This document shows, in pieces, positions 17,177 to 26,236 of a stretch of 64,000 nucleotides of DNA (position 1 is its first letter; each line of letters begins with the position of its first letter). Source of the DNA: Sulfurospirillum sp. 1612 (GTDB lineage Bacteria > Campylobacterota > Campylobacteria > Campylobacterales > Sulfurospirillaceae); the NCBI RefSeq assembly GCF_036556685.1, contig NZ_CP140614.1, positions 1,488,001 through 1,552,000 on the forward strand. The letters are read 5' to 3'. A program made the position numbers and the translations under genes. The notes beneath the pieces are model-generated. The model was not told where the DNA came from, searched no databases, and saw nothing but the letters and a program-made list of their open reading frames with translations.

Positions 17177-18850
17177 TTAAGACGGATTGTTGTCTTTAAT
17201 CGCTTTGGTGTTGTCCATCAGTACGGGCACTACGACAAGCGATACGATTACCGCAACAATCGTACCAAATATCAATGCAACACCCAAACCACCAAAAATC
17301 GGATCTTTTGCTAGTAGTGTACTGGCTAAGATAATCGCAGCAGCCGTTAAGAAGATTGGTTTTGCTCGTGTTGCTGTTGCCGATGCTATGGCTTTACGTT
17401 TTGGCATACCTTTTTCAATCAAACCAATCGCAAAATCAATCAACAATAATGAGTTTCTCGAACTAATTCCCATCAGAGCAATAAATCCTATCAGAGAAGT
17501 CGCGGTCAAGAAGAAGGTATCGGTCGTAAAAAGATCCATAATCCAATGTCCCACAATCACCCCGATAATCGATAAGAAACTTCCCAAAAGGATAATCCCA
17601 CTCAGCGCAAAACTCTTATAATAAATCACCATCAACAAAAAGATTAAAATCAGCGCCGCGATAAAAGCTCCACCAAGGTCTCTAAATGTGTCCATAGTGA
17701 CTTTCATTTCGCCATCCCAATTGAGGTCAAACACTTCACCGCTTTTTTTATCTTTCAATTGTAAATTAAAAAGATGTGTACTGGTAACATCGTAGTTTTT
17801 GCTAAAAAATTCTTTCATTTTACTTCGAGCCTCAAGCAGTGGATAGACTTGAGAGACCAAATCTGTCTCTGCGATAACATTCACCATCTTGCGAAGGTTT
17901 TTGGACATAATCGTTGGATTTGAATTCACTTCCACCGGCGTTACCAACTCATTGACAGGAATCATCATCCCTTGCTTATTCATCAGTTTGAGTGAGGATA
18001 ATTTGTCTTCTAAAGCTTTTTTAGACAATTGATTGAGTTCTTTGGTTTTCTTGCTCAGCACGACGTACAATGGAATTTGCTCTGGTGAATTTTCACTATT
18101 TTTCACTGCAATACTCATACCCTCAAAAGAGAGATACAAGATTTCATTGAGTTGTTTGATACTCAAACCTGAGCGAATGACTTTTTCTTTATCCACGCGT
18201 AATTCATATTTTTTGTATATCGTATCTTGCATCACATCAACATCTACAAGATCTTTGGTATGTTTTAAGATATCAGCCACTTGATTGGCGAGCACTCTGA
18301 GTTGTGCACTATCGTTGCCATACAGCTCTACCACAATCGATGCTAAGGTTGGAGGACCCGCAGGTTGCTCTATCATCTTGATGGTGGTTCCCTTGACAAG
18401 ATTGCTACAACTTTTATCTATCACCGGACGCAAACGATGTACCATCATAAAAGATTTTTCATCTCTGTCATTTTTGTTCGTCAAATTGACAACAATTTCT
18501 GCAGTATTTTCCGTCATTTTAAACGATGAACCTTTGACCAGTCCGGCATAATCAAGTGGAGAACCCGTACCCAGATAGGTCTCTATATTGACGATTTCTT
18601 TCTCTTTTTTTAGAATATTATTAATGCATTGGGTCACGCTTTTTGTTTGGGTAATAGAACTACCCGTCGGTGTATCTACATAAATAGAATACGTATTAGC
18701 ACTTTTACCCGGGAGCATCTTCGCTAATACCACTTTTGTAGGAAACATCATGATAGAACCAATAAAGGCTAACAATGTCACCAATAAGACAAGAAGCTTC
18801 TTGGATCTGGAATTAATAATGGAATAAATAATCGTCTCAATGATTCTCAT
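17177..18850 (-). CDS. RND efflux pump, C-terminal half encoded separately
   Basis: A 557-residue protein matching only the second half of an RND (AcrB-type) inner-membrane pump. One membrane segment near residue 20-40 (equivalent to TM7) is followed by a large periplasmic domain (about 45-385) and five C-terminal membrane segments (about 388-550, TM8-12). The TM10 position that is Lys940 in AcrB reads Arg here (ISSRNSLLLIDFA). The ATG at 18850 lies inside the last codons of the preceding half-gene, 14 bases of overlap in another frame, with its own GAGGAG about nine bases upstream. Both halves keep full domains, so I infer a two-piece pump assembled from half-subunits rather than a broken gene. 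A sequencing or natural frameshift cannot be excluded. Confidence 0.82.
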   Translation of the reverse strand: MRIIETIIYSIINSRSKKLLVLLVTLLAFIGSIMMFPTKVVLAKMLPGKSANTYSIYVDTPTGSSITQTKSVTQCINNILKKEKEIVNIETYLGTGSPLDYAGLVKGSSFKMTENTAEIVVNLTNKNDRDEKSFMMVHRLRPVIDKSCSNLVKGTTIKMIEQPAGPPTLASIVVELYGNDSAQLRVLANQVADILKHTKDLVDVDVMQDTIYKKYELRVDKEKVIRSGLSIKQLNEILYLSFEGMSIAVKNSENSPEQIPLYVVLSKKTKELNQLSKKALEDKLSSLKLMNKQGMMIPVNELVTPVEVNSNPTIMSKNLRKMVNVIAETDLVSQVYPLLEARSKMKEFFSKNYDVTSTHLFNLQLKDKKSGEVFDLNWDGEMKVTMDTFRDLGGAFIAALILIFLLMVIYYKSFALSGIILLGSFLSIIGVIVGHWIMDLFTTDTFFLTATSLIGFIALMGISSRNSLLLIDFAIGLIEKGMPKRKAIASATATRAKPIFLTAAAIILASTLLAKDPIFGGLGVALIFGTIVAVIVSLVVVPVLMDNTKAIKDNNPS

Positions 18851-20474
18851 GGTTTAACTCCTCAGCTTCTATTTTATCTTTTTGAAAATGCCGTTTATGG
18901 TGATGTTGTGGCGGTTTTTTTAGTAACTTCTTGGATAAGTAAGGAGTGAAAATATAGGCAATAATCAAAGAAGCAAACAGCGCCACCGGTACATTTTGAG
19001 GGATTGGTTTCATAAATTGTCCCATCATCTGTCCCACAAATGCCATCGGTACCATAGTCAAAATAATCGCCAATGTTGCCACGTTGGTCGGGGCACCAAT
19101 CTCATCGGTTGCCTCAATGAGTATTTCATCCATATCTTTGTCTACACTATCATGAGAGTGAAGATGGCGATGGATATTTTCTATCACGATAATCGCCGCA
19201 TCGACCAAAAGTCCCAAACTCAACAAAAAGGCAAACAGTGTAATTCTATTAATCGTTTGTCCTGTCATATAAGCCACAAATATCGTCACGGCCAAAATAG
19301 CCGGTACGGTAAACGTCACAATCACCGACTCTTTCCAACCCAATACAAAAACCAAAAGCATGGCAATAATCACAATCGAAATCAAAAGATGGAAAACCAA
19401 TTCATTCACCGCTTCATTGGCACGCTCTCCATAATTTCTCGTAATTTTATAAGAGATTCCCTCTTTTGCTAATTCACTTTTCATCTCATGGAGCTTGTCA
19501 ATAATACTATCAGCAATCACCACAGCATTGGTCCCTTTTAGTTTTGATAAGGTCAAAGTGATTTGATTTTTACTTTTTACAAATTTGCCATCTTTTTTAT
19601 ATAAGATTTCTGCACTTTTGAAATTTTGAATGTTATATCCATTTTCTACGTGTGCCACATCTTTGAGATAGATAGGTGAGCCCATGTATTGTGCAATGAT
19701 GAGATTTTGTACATCTTTGATGCTCTCAATCGCATTTTTGACACCAAATATCGCAAGCTTACCATCTTTGGTACGGTCTTTGATATCAGGCACATCCACC
19801 GCGAGTGATTTTAAAGCTTGGACAATCTGTCCCATAGAGAGATGAAATCCTGATAATTTATTTAAATCTACTTGGATGTTAAATTGTTGCTTTTTTTCGC
19901 CAATCAATGTCGTTTTTGCCACATCTTTGATTTCGTTTAATTCATTTTGAATGGCTTTGACTTTCTTATACAATTGGACATTGGACACATTAGCACCGTC
20001 TTTTGCATAAAAGGCAACGGTGACAATTGGAATATCAATATCGATATCAAAAGGCTTCACAATCGGCTGCATGGTATCTTTTGGAAGTTGATCCATGTTT
20101 TGCATCACTTTATCATAAAGCTTTAGATTGGAAGATTCCCTATTTTCTCCGATATAATACATGACATTGACAATCCCAACATTGGGTGCTGCAATCCCAT
20201 AAATATACTCTACCCCTTTGATTTCTTTGATTTTTCGCTCCAACGGCTTGACGATGATATTATCAATCTGTTTTGGAGTGGCACCGGGTAGTACTACCAT
20301 GACAGCGCCCCCGCTTATTTCAATTTGAGGATCCTCTTCTCTTGGGGTGATTTCCAAAGCCAAATACCCAACAAGAAGGAGAAATACTCCCAGCAACGGC
20401 GTCAGTGGATTGTGCAAAAATGCTTTGGCTAGCTTTCCTGCAATATCCGTAACCTTATAATTATTATTTTCCAT
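18837..20474 (-). CDS. RND efflux pump, N-terminal half encoded separately
   Basis: A 545-residue protein matching the first half of an RND pump: TM1 (about 22-40), a periplasmic porter/docking domain (about 45-355), and TM2-6 (about 365-515). It ends with a His/Lys-rich cytoplasmic tail (PPQHHHKRH...) where a normal pump of about 1030 residues would continue into TM7. In TM4, the proton-relay Asp pair of AcrB (Asp407-Asp408) reads Asp-Ala here (GLLVDAAIIVIEN), so only one acid is present. It starts nine bases after the membrane-fusion gene. Substrate is unknown; the subfamily resembles multidrug/HAE or organic-solute pumps rather than heavy-metal pumps. Confidence 0.85.
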   Translation of the reverse strand: MENNNYKVTDIAGKLAKAFLHNPLTPLLGVFLLLVGYLALEITPREEDPQIEISGGAVMVVLPGATPKQIDNIIVKPLERKIKEIKGVEYIYGIAAPNVGIVNVMYYIGENRESSNLKLYDKVMQNMDQLPKDTMQPIVKPFDIDIDIPIVTVAFYAKDGANVSNVQLYKKVKAIQNELNEIKDVAKTTLIGEKKQQFNIQVDLNKLSGFHLSMGQIVQALKSLAVDVPDIKDRTKDGKLAIFGVKNAIESIKDVQNLIIAQYMGSPIYLKDVAHVENGYNIQNFKSAEILYKKDGKFVKSKNQITLTLSKLKGTNAVVIADSIIDKLHEMKSELAKEGISYKITRNYGERANEAVNELVFHLLISIVIIAMLLVFVLGWKESVIVTFTVPAILAVTIFVAYMTGQTINRITLFAFLLSLGLLVDAAIIVIENIHRHLHSHDSVDKDMDEILIEATDEIGAPTNVATLAIILTMVPMAFVGQMMGQFMKPIPQNVPVALFASLIIAYIFTPYLSKKLLKKPPQHHHKRHFQKDKIEAEELNHENH

Positions 20475-20483
20475 GTCTTTGCC

Positions 20484-21284
20484 CTATTTGAGATTTACGA
20501 CAGCATACATACCAGGAAATACAGCTTTCCCTTTTTTATTAAATGTCACTTTTAATTTAAAGGTATGTGTGAGCGGATTCGAACTGGGTATGATAGAAGA
20601 GATTTTACCCACGCCCTTTAATCCGACAGAAGGGACTTCAATATCCACACTGTCTCCAATTTTGACATCTTTCAAGTTGTTTTCAGAAATTTCAGTAGAG
20701 ATTTTAAGATCCGTCAAATCAGAGAGGATAATTGCGGGCATCCCTGGCATAGCCATCTCGCCCACTTTGATATTTTTACCCACAACCACGCCGTCATTTG
20801 GGGCTTTGATATCCAAATATTTATATTGGTTTAAAACTTCTTGTAACTTCGCTTGGGCTTGTTTGATTTGTTCTTTTGAAATTTTTACCATATTGCTCAA
20901 ATTCTTTTGTGCTAATTCTAGGTTTTCTACATCAAATTTTGACACCATATCTTTTTTCAACAAGCGTCGGTTTCGCTCCAAATTCAATCGTACATTTTCA
21001 TATTGATTCTCATACATTTGAGAAGCAAGTTTTGCTTGAGAGATCACAAGTTCCACTTGTGCTTTCGCACTGTCAATTTCACGCGTATCTATTTTGTATA
21101 ATAGATCGCCTTTTTTGACGTTTTTGCCCTCAGAAACAAATACATCAGTCACAAACCCCATATATCTGCTCGTAATCATTTTTTGGTTATCAGAGATGAC
21201 ACTCCCACTCAAACTCAAATCTGCTGCAGCCAACGGCCATGACCATGCTAATAATATCCCCATATATATTATTAATTTTTTCAT
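20484..21284 (-). CDS. periplasmic membrane-fusion protein (HlyD/AcrA family)
   Basis: A 266-residue adaptor with a cleavable signal peptide (MKKLIIYMGILLAWSWPLAAA). A barrel-sandwich strand follows (about 25-65, VFVSEGKNVKKGDLLYKID), then a helical coiled hairpin (about 70-155) to contact TolC, then the second lipoyl half (KAPNDGVVVGKNIKVGEMA) and a beta-barrel. It is shorter than AcrA (about 397), and a clear membrane-proximal domain is lacking. It is not a lipoprotein. The ATG overlaps the tolC-like stop by four bases, so adaptor and outer-membrane channel are co-translated. Confidence 0.9.
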   Translation of the reverse strand: MKKLIIYMGILLAWSWPLAAADLSLSGSVISDNQKMITSRYMGFVTDVFVSEGKNVKKGDLLYKIDTREIDSAKAQVELVISQAKLASQMYENQYENVRLNLERNRRLLKKDMVSKFDVENLELAQKNLSNMVKISKEQIKQAQAKLQEVLNQYKYLDIKAPNDGVVVGKNIKVGEMAMPGMPAIILSDLTDLKISTEISENNLKDVKIGDSVDIEVPSVGLKGVGKISSIIPSSNPLTHTFKLKVTFNKKGKAVFPGMYAVVNLK

Positions 21285-22687
21285 ATTCCTACTCCATTTG
21301 CAATTTTCTCTAATTCTAATACTTTATAAATCTTCTTGTTCTCAACCTCTTTGAGCTTTAATACTTTTTCTATCTCTAAAGATTGTTTGATAATCACATC
21401 ATTAATCGATACCAATTTTTCTTGATAACGTCCGAGATAATTTTGGTATATCACTCGTGAAAGTTCTAACTCTTTGTTTAAACTATCAATCGAGAAGTCA
21501 AAATTTTCTATTTCTGTCTTGATTTTATCCACCTGTAACATAATGCCTTTTTTTGCTAACTCTACCTGAGTTTTTGTTTTGAGGTTTTGAACACGTGCTT
21601 TTTCAATACTGTTTTTATCAATACCACCATTAAAAAGATTCCATTTAAATTGTACCCCAAAGGTATAAGCATCATGCTTGCTAAAATCATTCAAAAACTT
21701 ATCATCCGCACTCGAATACTCCGCAAAGGCTCCGATTTCAGGAAGATTTGATGCTTGTTGCAATCGAATATTCATATCTGTAATTTTTAAACCCAATAGT
21801 GCTTTTTGAATATCTAAGTTGGAGCGGACAATCTCTTTCGCATCAATGTGACGCGGCGCAATATCTTGATAATTTCCTTGGACAGATTTGACATCAGCAT
21901 TGAGTAGAAAAGATAAAAATTGATAGGTCAGCGCTTTATTGGCTTTGGCTTGATGTAGCATTCGTAATACATTGGCTTTTTTCGCCTGTACTTCCAATAA
22001 ATCCACTTTTTTAGCATACCCCTCTTCTATCATATTACTCGCCATATTTTCTAATCGTTCCATATTGGCTTTGACGATATTTAGATTCTTGATATAGGTG
22101 TTGAGCAAGTAAATGTCAAAATAACTTTTTTTGACTTGATAGATTTTTTCATTCGTAATTTTTTGAGTATCTAAACCTGACATCTTGGTGAGTGCATCAG
22201 TGATTTTTCCATATTGTTCTAACTTCCCACCGGTATAAATAGGCAGTTCATATTTGAGTTTGGTTTGAAAAAAACTTCGAGCATCGGGATAGTTTAAGTC
22301 ATTAGGTTGAATACTCAATATACTACTCATATCAGAAGGAGGATTTCCTTGTGAAGCATTATAAATAGCTGTTCCCATAGGTGTTAAAAACTCGCTGAAA
22401 CCAAAATCTGCAAAAGTTGCTTCTCGTGAAGCTAATTTATACCCAAATACATTTCCGGCATCATTAGAGCGCATAGCATATTGTATTAAGTCTAATTTTC
22501 CGTAATTATAGCCCGTAGCGATTTGATGTTCAAAACTTTTGATTTTTTCGTCAAATCTTGCGATGTTAATCTCTAAATTATCCTTTTTTACCATTTCGAT
22601 TGCATCACTCAAAGCTAAATTTTGATACGTTATATTTTGAGCGAAAACAGGAAGAAACGAAAAGATAAAAAGTAGCAATATCCTCAT
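21281..22687 (-). CDS. TolC-family outer-membrane efflux protein
   Basis: An outer-membrane factor of about 468 residues. I place the start at ATG 22687 (MRILLLFIFSFLPVFAQ), which gives a normal signal peptide and has GGAG six bases upstream; the two ATGs at 22702 and 22699 lie before that ribosome site. Two repeats of the TolC fold are visible, with long coiled helices (IEKARVQNLKTKTQVEL near 370). It forms the exit duct for the RND pump encoded downstream. An 11-bp inverted repeat lies 24 bases upstream of the start and may control the operon. Confidence 0.9.
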   Translation of the reverse strand: MRILLLFIFSFLPVFAQNITYQNLALSDAIEMVKKDNLEINIARFDEKIKSFEHQIATGYNYGKLDLIQYAMRSNDAGNVFGYKLASREATFADFGFSEFLTPMGTAIYNASQGNPPSDMSSILSIQPNDLNYPDARSFFQTKLKYELPIYTGGKLEQYGKITDALTKMSGLDTQKITNEKIYQVKKSYFDIYLLNTYIKNLNIVKANMERLENMASNMIEEGYAKKVDLLEVQAKKANVLRMLHQAKANKALTYQFLSFLLNADVKSVQGNYQDIAPRHIDAKEIVRSNLDIQKALLGLKITDMNIRLQQASNLPEIGAFAEYSSADDKFLNDFSKHDAYTFGVQFKWNLFNGGIDKNSIEKARVQNLKTKTQVELAKKGIMLQVDKIKTEIENFDFSIDSLNKELELSRVIYQNYLGRYQEKLVSINDVIIKQSLEIEKVLKLKEVENKKIYKVLELEKIANGVGI

Positions 22688-22710
22688 AACTTTCTCCATC
22701 ATATAATGTT

Positions 22711-22745
22711 TCTTAGGAGCAAAAAAAATATTCGTGCTCCTAAGA
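22711..22745. promoter_or_regulatory. 11-bp inverted repeat before efflux operon
   Basis: TCTTAGGAGCA at 22711-22721 pairs with TGCTCCTAAGA at 22735-22745 over a 13-base loop. It lies between the small gene at 22781 and the tolC start. There is no T-tract after the stem on the minus strand, so it is a weak terminator candidate and could instead be an operator or an RNA hairpin that separates sqr-unit from efflux expression. Confidence 0.5.
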
Positions 22746-22780
22746 TGTTATATTATATCAAAAGTTACTATAATTTTTAT

Positions 22781-22930
22781 TTAATGATGTGATTTTAATA
22801 GTAAAACCGTCATCTTAAAATTAATGACCAAAAATCTCACAATTTGCCAAAGAACACAATTTCTTCGGAATTTTGTAAATTTTGTAGGTATGGGTGTAAA
22901 ATCATTTTGACTGTATGGTGTTATTTTCAT
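22781..22930 (-). CDS. small basic protein downstream of SQR-like gene (49 aa)
   Basis: A 49-codon frame on the minus strand with a textbook AAGGAG six bases before the ATG at 22930 and stop TAA at 22781-22783. The N-terminal 20 residues are polar and Pro-containing (ITPYSQNDF). Then comes Arg-Arg-Asn-Cys and a 22-residue amphipathic-to-hydrophobic segment ending in Lys-Ser-His-His. It resembles a small peripheral membrane protein. It follows the SQR-like gene by 63 bases on the same strand, so it is probably in that transcript and could assist the enzyme at the membrane. No family is recognised. Confidence 0.65.
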   Translation of the reverse strand: MKITPYSQNDFTPIPTKFTKFRRNCVLWQIVRFLVINFKMTVLLLKSHH

Positions 22931-22993
22931 ATTTTCTCCTTATTTATTTATTTCATGCTCAATGTTCATCTCTCTTCTTGCTATCATGATAGA

Positions 22994-24460
22994 TTATTCT
23001 GGGATAATTCTCCAGAAAGGTTTCAATTTTGCCTTCCACAAGAAACCGACATGAAGCAGATATTTTACCCAATGTCCAGCTAGACCAATTTCACCAAAAG
23101 TTCCATTCAGGTCTCTACCGTAATCTGGATATTTTTTGAAATCAGGAATGATAGGATACATCGTCATCGTCACCGCTGATCCGCTAAATATACCCTTGCC
23201 CGCACTGGCAATACATGCCGCACCCATTTCACTCATCTTGGCGGTATGGGTTGGTTTTTCTGCTTTATTGAGTATCATATCTTTGATACTAAGCGCAACG
23301 GCTTTTCCCATCATACCACTTGGCATACCGGTTCTTGGAGGTGTTGGATTGATAGGTGTTCCATTTGGACTTTTCATTGGTTTTGAGATAATGTGTGGTG
23401 GTGCAAAAGCAATTCCCACAGCAAACATATTTTTGTACGTTTGGTTTTGACAATAAGAAGGCCAATCATCAGCATCCCACTCTTCAAACGGTGCTGTCCC
23501 TTTGGAATAATCTCCATCTACAAACATAAAACCTGCTGGGTTAAATATTTTTGAGGTAATATCTTCACCATGGGCATCATAAGCTTTCATACCGGCACCT
23601 TGAAATGGAGGAAGCAACATGGCAAAGTCATAAGATTCCTCATGTTTGGAACCATCAAGCAATTCATAATGGACTTTCTTTTCTTCCACTTTATTGACAT
23701 GCGCTCTTTTAATCCAACGCACACCTCTTTCAGTATAAAGTGATTCAGCAAAAACTTTAGCACTAGTGACATAGCCACCCACTTTGATATGTAATCCACC
23801 CACACCAAAATCACCTAATTCATATTCATTTGATATATACGTGATGGTAGCTTTATCGCGCACCCCTTCTTCTCGAAGTTTGTGGTCCACGTTAAAAGTA
23901 TATTCAAAAGCAGCACCTTGGCACGTACATGTACCATGACCTGTTCCAATCAAAAACTTTTTATGCTCACCACTTTTCATTTGTGCTATCACTTCGTCAA
24001 GTTTTTTACTAGCATGATCAGCGTGATCTGCGGTACAAACAGAAGCAGAGTATCCATTATCAGGTCCGAGTCCTTCTGTCGCAGCAAAATTTAGTTTTGG
24101 TCCTGTCGCATTGATTAGGTAATCATACGTAACTTGCTCGCTATTGCCCTCTTTGCCTTGGCCAGTATATTCAATGGTTACAAATTGTTTGCTCTGTTCT
24201 TGAGATCCTTCTGGATGAATAGAAACGGCTTTTGCTTGTCTGTAATCGATACCCGCTTTCTCATAAACAGGGGCTAATTCAAAAACAACCTCTTGTTTTT
24301 TCATTCCTCCGACGCCAACCCAGATATTTGATGGAATCCAATTCCATTTAGCGTTGGGTGTTACCACGACCACTTCATGGTCTTTGCCCAACCATTTTTT
24401 CAAAAACGTAGCTGAAGTATGTCCTGAAACACCTCCACCTAAAATTACAATTCTAGCCAT
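22994..24460 (-). CDS. sulfide:quinone oxidoreductase-like flavoprotein
   Basis: A 488-residue flavoprotein of the SQR/flavocytochrome-c sulfide dehydrogenase family. The N-terminal FAD site is IVILGGGVSGHTSA. A Cys is in ASVCTADHA near 141, the unusual GHGTCTCQGAAFEY is near 175, a Cys is in PSYCQNQTY near 340, and a further Cys is near 430. The C-terminal 25 residues form a basic amphipathic helix (HVGFLWKAKLKPFW) of the kind that anchors SQR to the inner face of the membrane. Which SQR type it is cannot be settled here. The likely role is sulfide oxidation to polysulfide with electrons to quinone. Confidence 0.82.
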   Translation of the reverse strand: MARIVILGGGVSGHTSATFLKKWLGKDHEVVVVTPNAKWNWIPSNIWVGVGGMKKQEVVFELAPVYEKAGIDYRQAKAVSIHPEGSQEQSKQFVTIEYTGQGKEGNSEQVTYDYLINATGPKLNFAATEGLGPDNGYSASVCTADHADHASKKLDEVIAQMKSGEHKKFLIGTGHGTCTCQGAAFEYTFNVDHKLREEGVRDKATITYISNEYELGDFGVGGLHIKVGGYVTSAKVFAESLYTERGVRWIKRAHVNKVEEKKVHYELLDGSKHEESYDFAMLLPPFQGAGMKAYDAHGEDITSKIFNPAGFMFVDGDYSKGTAPFEEWDADDWPSYCQNQTYKNMFAVGIAFAPPHIISKPMKSPNGTPINPTPPRTGMPSGMMGKAVALSIKDMILNKAEKPTHTAKMSEMGAACIASAGKGIFSGSAVTMTMYPIIPDFKKYPDYGRDLNGTFGEIGLAGHWVKYLLHVGFLWKAKLKPFWRIIPE

Positions 24461-24604
24461 ATATTCTCCTTTAATTTCCTTTAGTTTAGTATATCATATT
24501 GTTAATTTAAAAAGAATTTAAATATAAGTATTATTATTAATTTTTATAAAAAAAAGAGAAAAAAAGTAGCAGTTGTGAATTATTTATATTGTGAAATATA
24601 TTTT

Positions 24605-24640
24605 TATAAGAGTTTATGATTTTTTTCATAAACTCTTATA
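24605..24640. terminator. 15-bp hairpin downstream of serA
   Basis: A perfect 15-bp stem (24605-24619 with 24626-24640) with a T6 loop, eight bases past the serA stop. On the plus strand it is followed by ATTTTTATT, but no plus gene ends here. On the minus strand the flank is A-rich first, so termination of serA rests mainly on the stem. Confidence 0.6.
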
Positions 24641-24647
24641 ATTTTTA

Positions 24648-26234
24648 TTATAATATTGCGTAAGAAACCCACAAACAAGAATCCAGCGTATTGAGCTCAT
24701 TCAATGTCTGTTTGTCTATCGCTTCATCAACCAAAATGACAGCCATAGCATCATCATCTTTGCCACGTCCTAATCTAAAATCGGCAATATTGATATTGCG
24801 TTTTGCTAAAAGCGTTGCAATACCGGCAATGGCACCAGGGACATCTTTGTTTTTGAAGACAATCATCTTACCTTTTGGTTTAAAATCAAAACCAAAGCCA
24901 TTAATATTGACGATACGTTGTTCGACCTCTTCAAAGACAGTACCTGCTATCGTCGTAACCCCTTTTTGGGTTGTCAACGTTACGGTTGCTTTATTGTGAT
25001 AGCTAGAAGAGTGTGGTATCTCTTCAAATGAAATATCAATATTTTTCTCTTGCGCTACATACGTCGCATTGACATAATTAATCTTGTCGCCAACAGAATC
25101 TTTTAGCGCACCAACAACGGCAAATGTCAGCATTGATTTGGCATACTGGCTCACTTCTCCTTCTGTCTTAATGCGAATAGATTTGATTTGAGCACGATTG
25201 ACTTGTGCGGCAAAATATGCCATTTTTTGCATGAGTTCCATATAAGGAACGATATCTTGAGGTAAATCTTCGGTTTTAATCGGTAGATTTAGCGCATTCG
25301 GATAGCTAACACCACGTGCAGCATACAACGCACACTCTGCGGCTTGGAGTGCAATTTTTTCTTGAGATTCTACGGTATTGGCACCCAGATGTGGGGTAAC
25401 ACAAATATTTTCTAAATCTAGCAAAGGATGATCGGTTGCTGGTTCATATGAGAACACATCAATCCCTGCAAATGCAATTTTTCCACTTTTTAATCCATCA
25501 TAAAGAGCGGTTTCATCATATAAACTCCCGCGTGCACAGTTGATCAAACGCACGCCATCTTTCATCTTCGCGACTTCATCATGAGAAATAATACCAACGG
25601 TCTCTTTATTTTTTGGCGTATGGATGGTAATAAAATCACACCCCAAAATATCATCAAAATTTTCAGTATAAGTCACGCCTAAATCTGTCGCTTTTGAAGG
25701 CTCAATATAAGGGTCATAAGTCACAACATCCATACCAAAAGCTTTGGCTCTCACGCTCACTCGGCTTCCAATATTACCAAATCCTATAACACCCAATTTC
25801 TTGCCATAAAGCTCAATGCCATACCATTTTTCACGCTTCCAAACGCGCTCAATTTTCAAGTGATTGTTGGCATTGGTAAAACTTCTCGCACAACTTAACA
25901 TATGTGCCATCGTCAATTCCACAGCGGCTAAAGTATTGGCAGTAGGAACATTCATCGCGATAATACCGCGTTTGGAGCAGCCATCTAAATCAACATTATC
26001 CACACCAACACCCGCTCTGACAAGCGCTTTTAGATTTTTTGCTGCTTCTAAAAACTTACTATCTACCGCTGTTGGGCTTCGGGTAATCGCGATATCTGCA
26101 TCTGCAATAACCTTTAATAATTCGTCTTTGGGCAATGCGGCTGCATTGATAACCTCAACATCACTCTCTTTTTCTAAAAACTGAAATCCCTTTTCATGAA
26201 TTGCATCACAAATGATTATTTTTTTTACGCTCAT
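24648..26234 (-). CDS. serA: D-3-phosphoglycerate dehydrogenase
   Basis: A 528-residue, long-form SerA that makes 3-phosphohydroxypyruvate, the first step of serine synthesis. The NAD site GFGNIGSRV is near residue 148, with the Asp that follows (VVTYDPY). Also visible are NCARGSLYDE near 230 and the catalytic His in TPHLGANT near 280. After residue 310 come the intervening allosteric-substrate-binding domain and a C-terminal ACT domain (about 455-528), the usual serine feedback site. It lies two bases after the small membrane protein gene, in the rpsA operon. Confidence 0.95.
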   Translation of the reverse strand: MSVKKIIICDAIHEKGFQFLEKESDVEVINAAALPKDELLKVIADADIAITRSPTAVDSKFLEAAKNLKALVRAGVGVDNVDLDGCSKRGIIAMNVPTANTLAAVELTMAHMLSCARSFTNANNHLKIERVWKREKWYGIELYGKKLGVIGFGNIGSRVSVRAKAFGMDVVTYDPYIEPSKATDLGVTYTENFDDILGCDFITIHTPKNKETVGIISHDEVAKMKDGVRLINCARGSLYDETALYDGLKSGKIAFAGIDVFSYEPATDHPLLDLENICVTPHLGANTVESQEKIALQAAECALYAARGVSYPNALNLPIKTEDLPQDIVPYMELMQKMAYFAAQVNRAQIKSIRIKTEGEVSQYAKSMLTFAVVGALKDSVGDKINYVNATYVAQEKNIDISFEEIPHSSSYHNKATVTLTTQKGVTTIAGTVFEEVEQRIVNINGFGFDFKPKGKMIVFKNKDVPGAIAGIATLLAKRNINIADFRLGRGKDDDAMAVILVDEAIDKQTLNELNTLDSCLWVSYAIL

Positions 26235-26236
26235 GG

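Noticed and set aside
18837-18850. Pseudogene call for the split RND pump
   Set aside because: Both halves keep full domains and the second has its own ribosome site, so a functional split is preferred; a sequencing indel is still possible.
22844-23083. A 79-codon plus-strand frame near the SQR-like 3' end
   Set aside because: It lies opposite the small minus-strand gene and the SQR-like coding end, without ribosome site or family resemblance.
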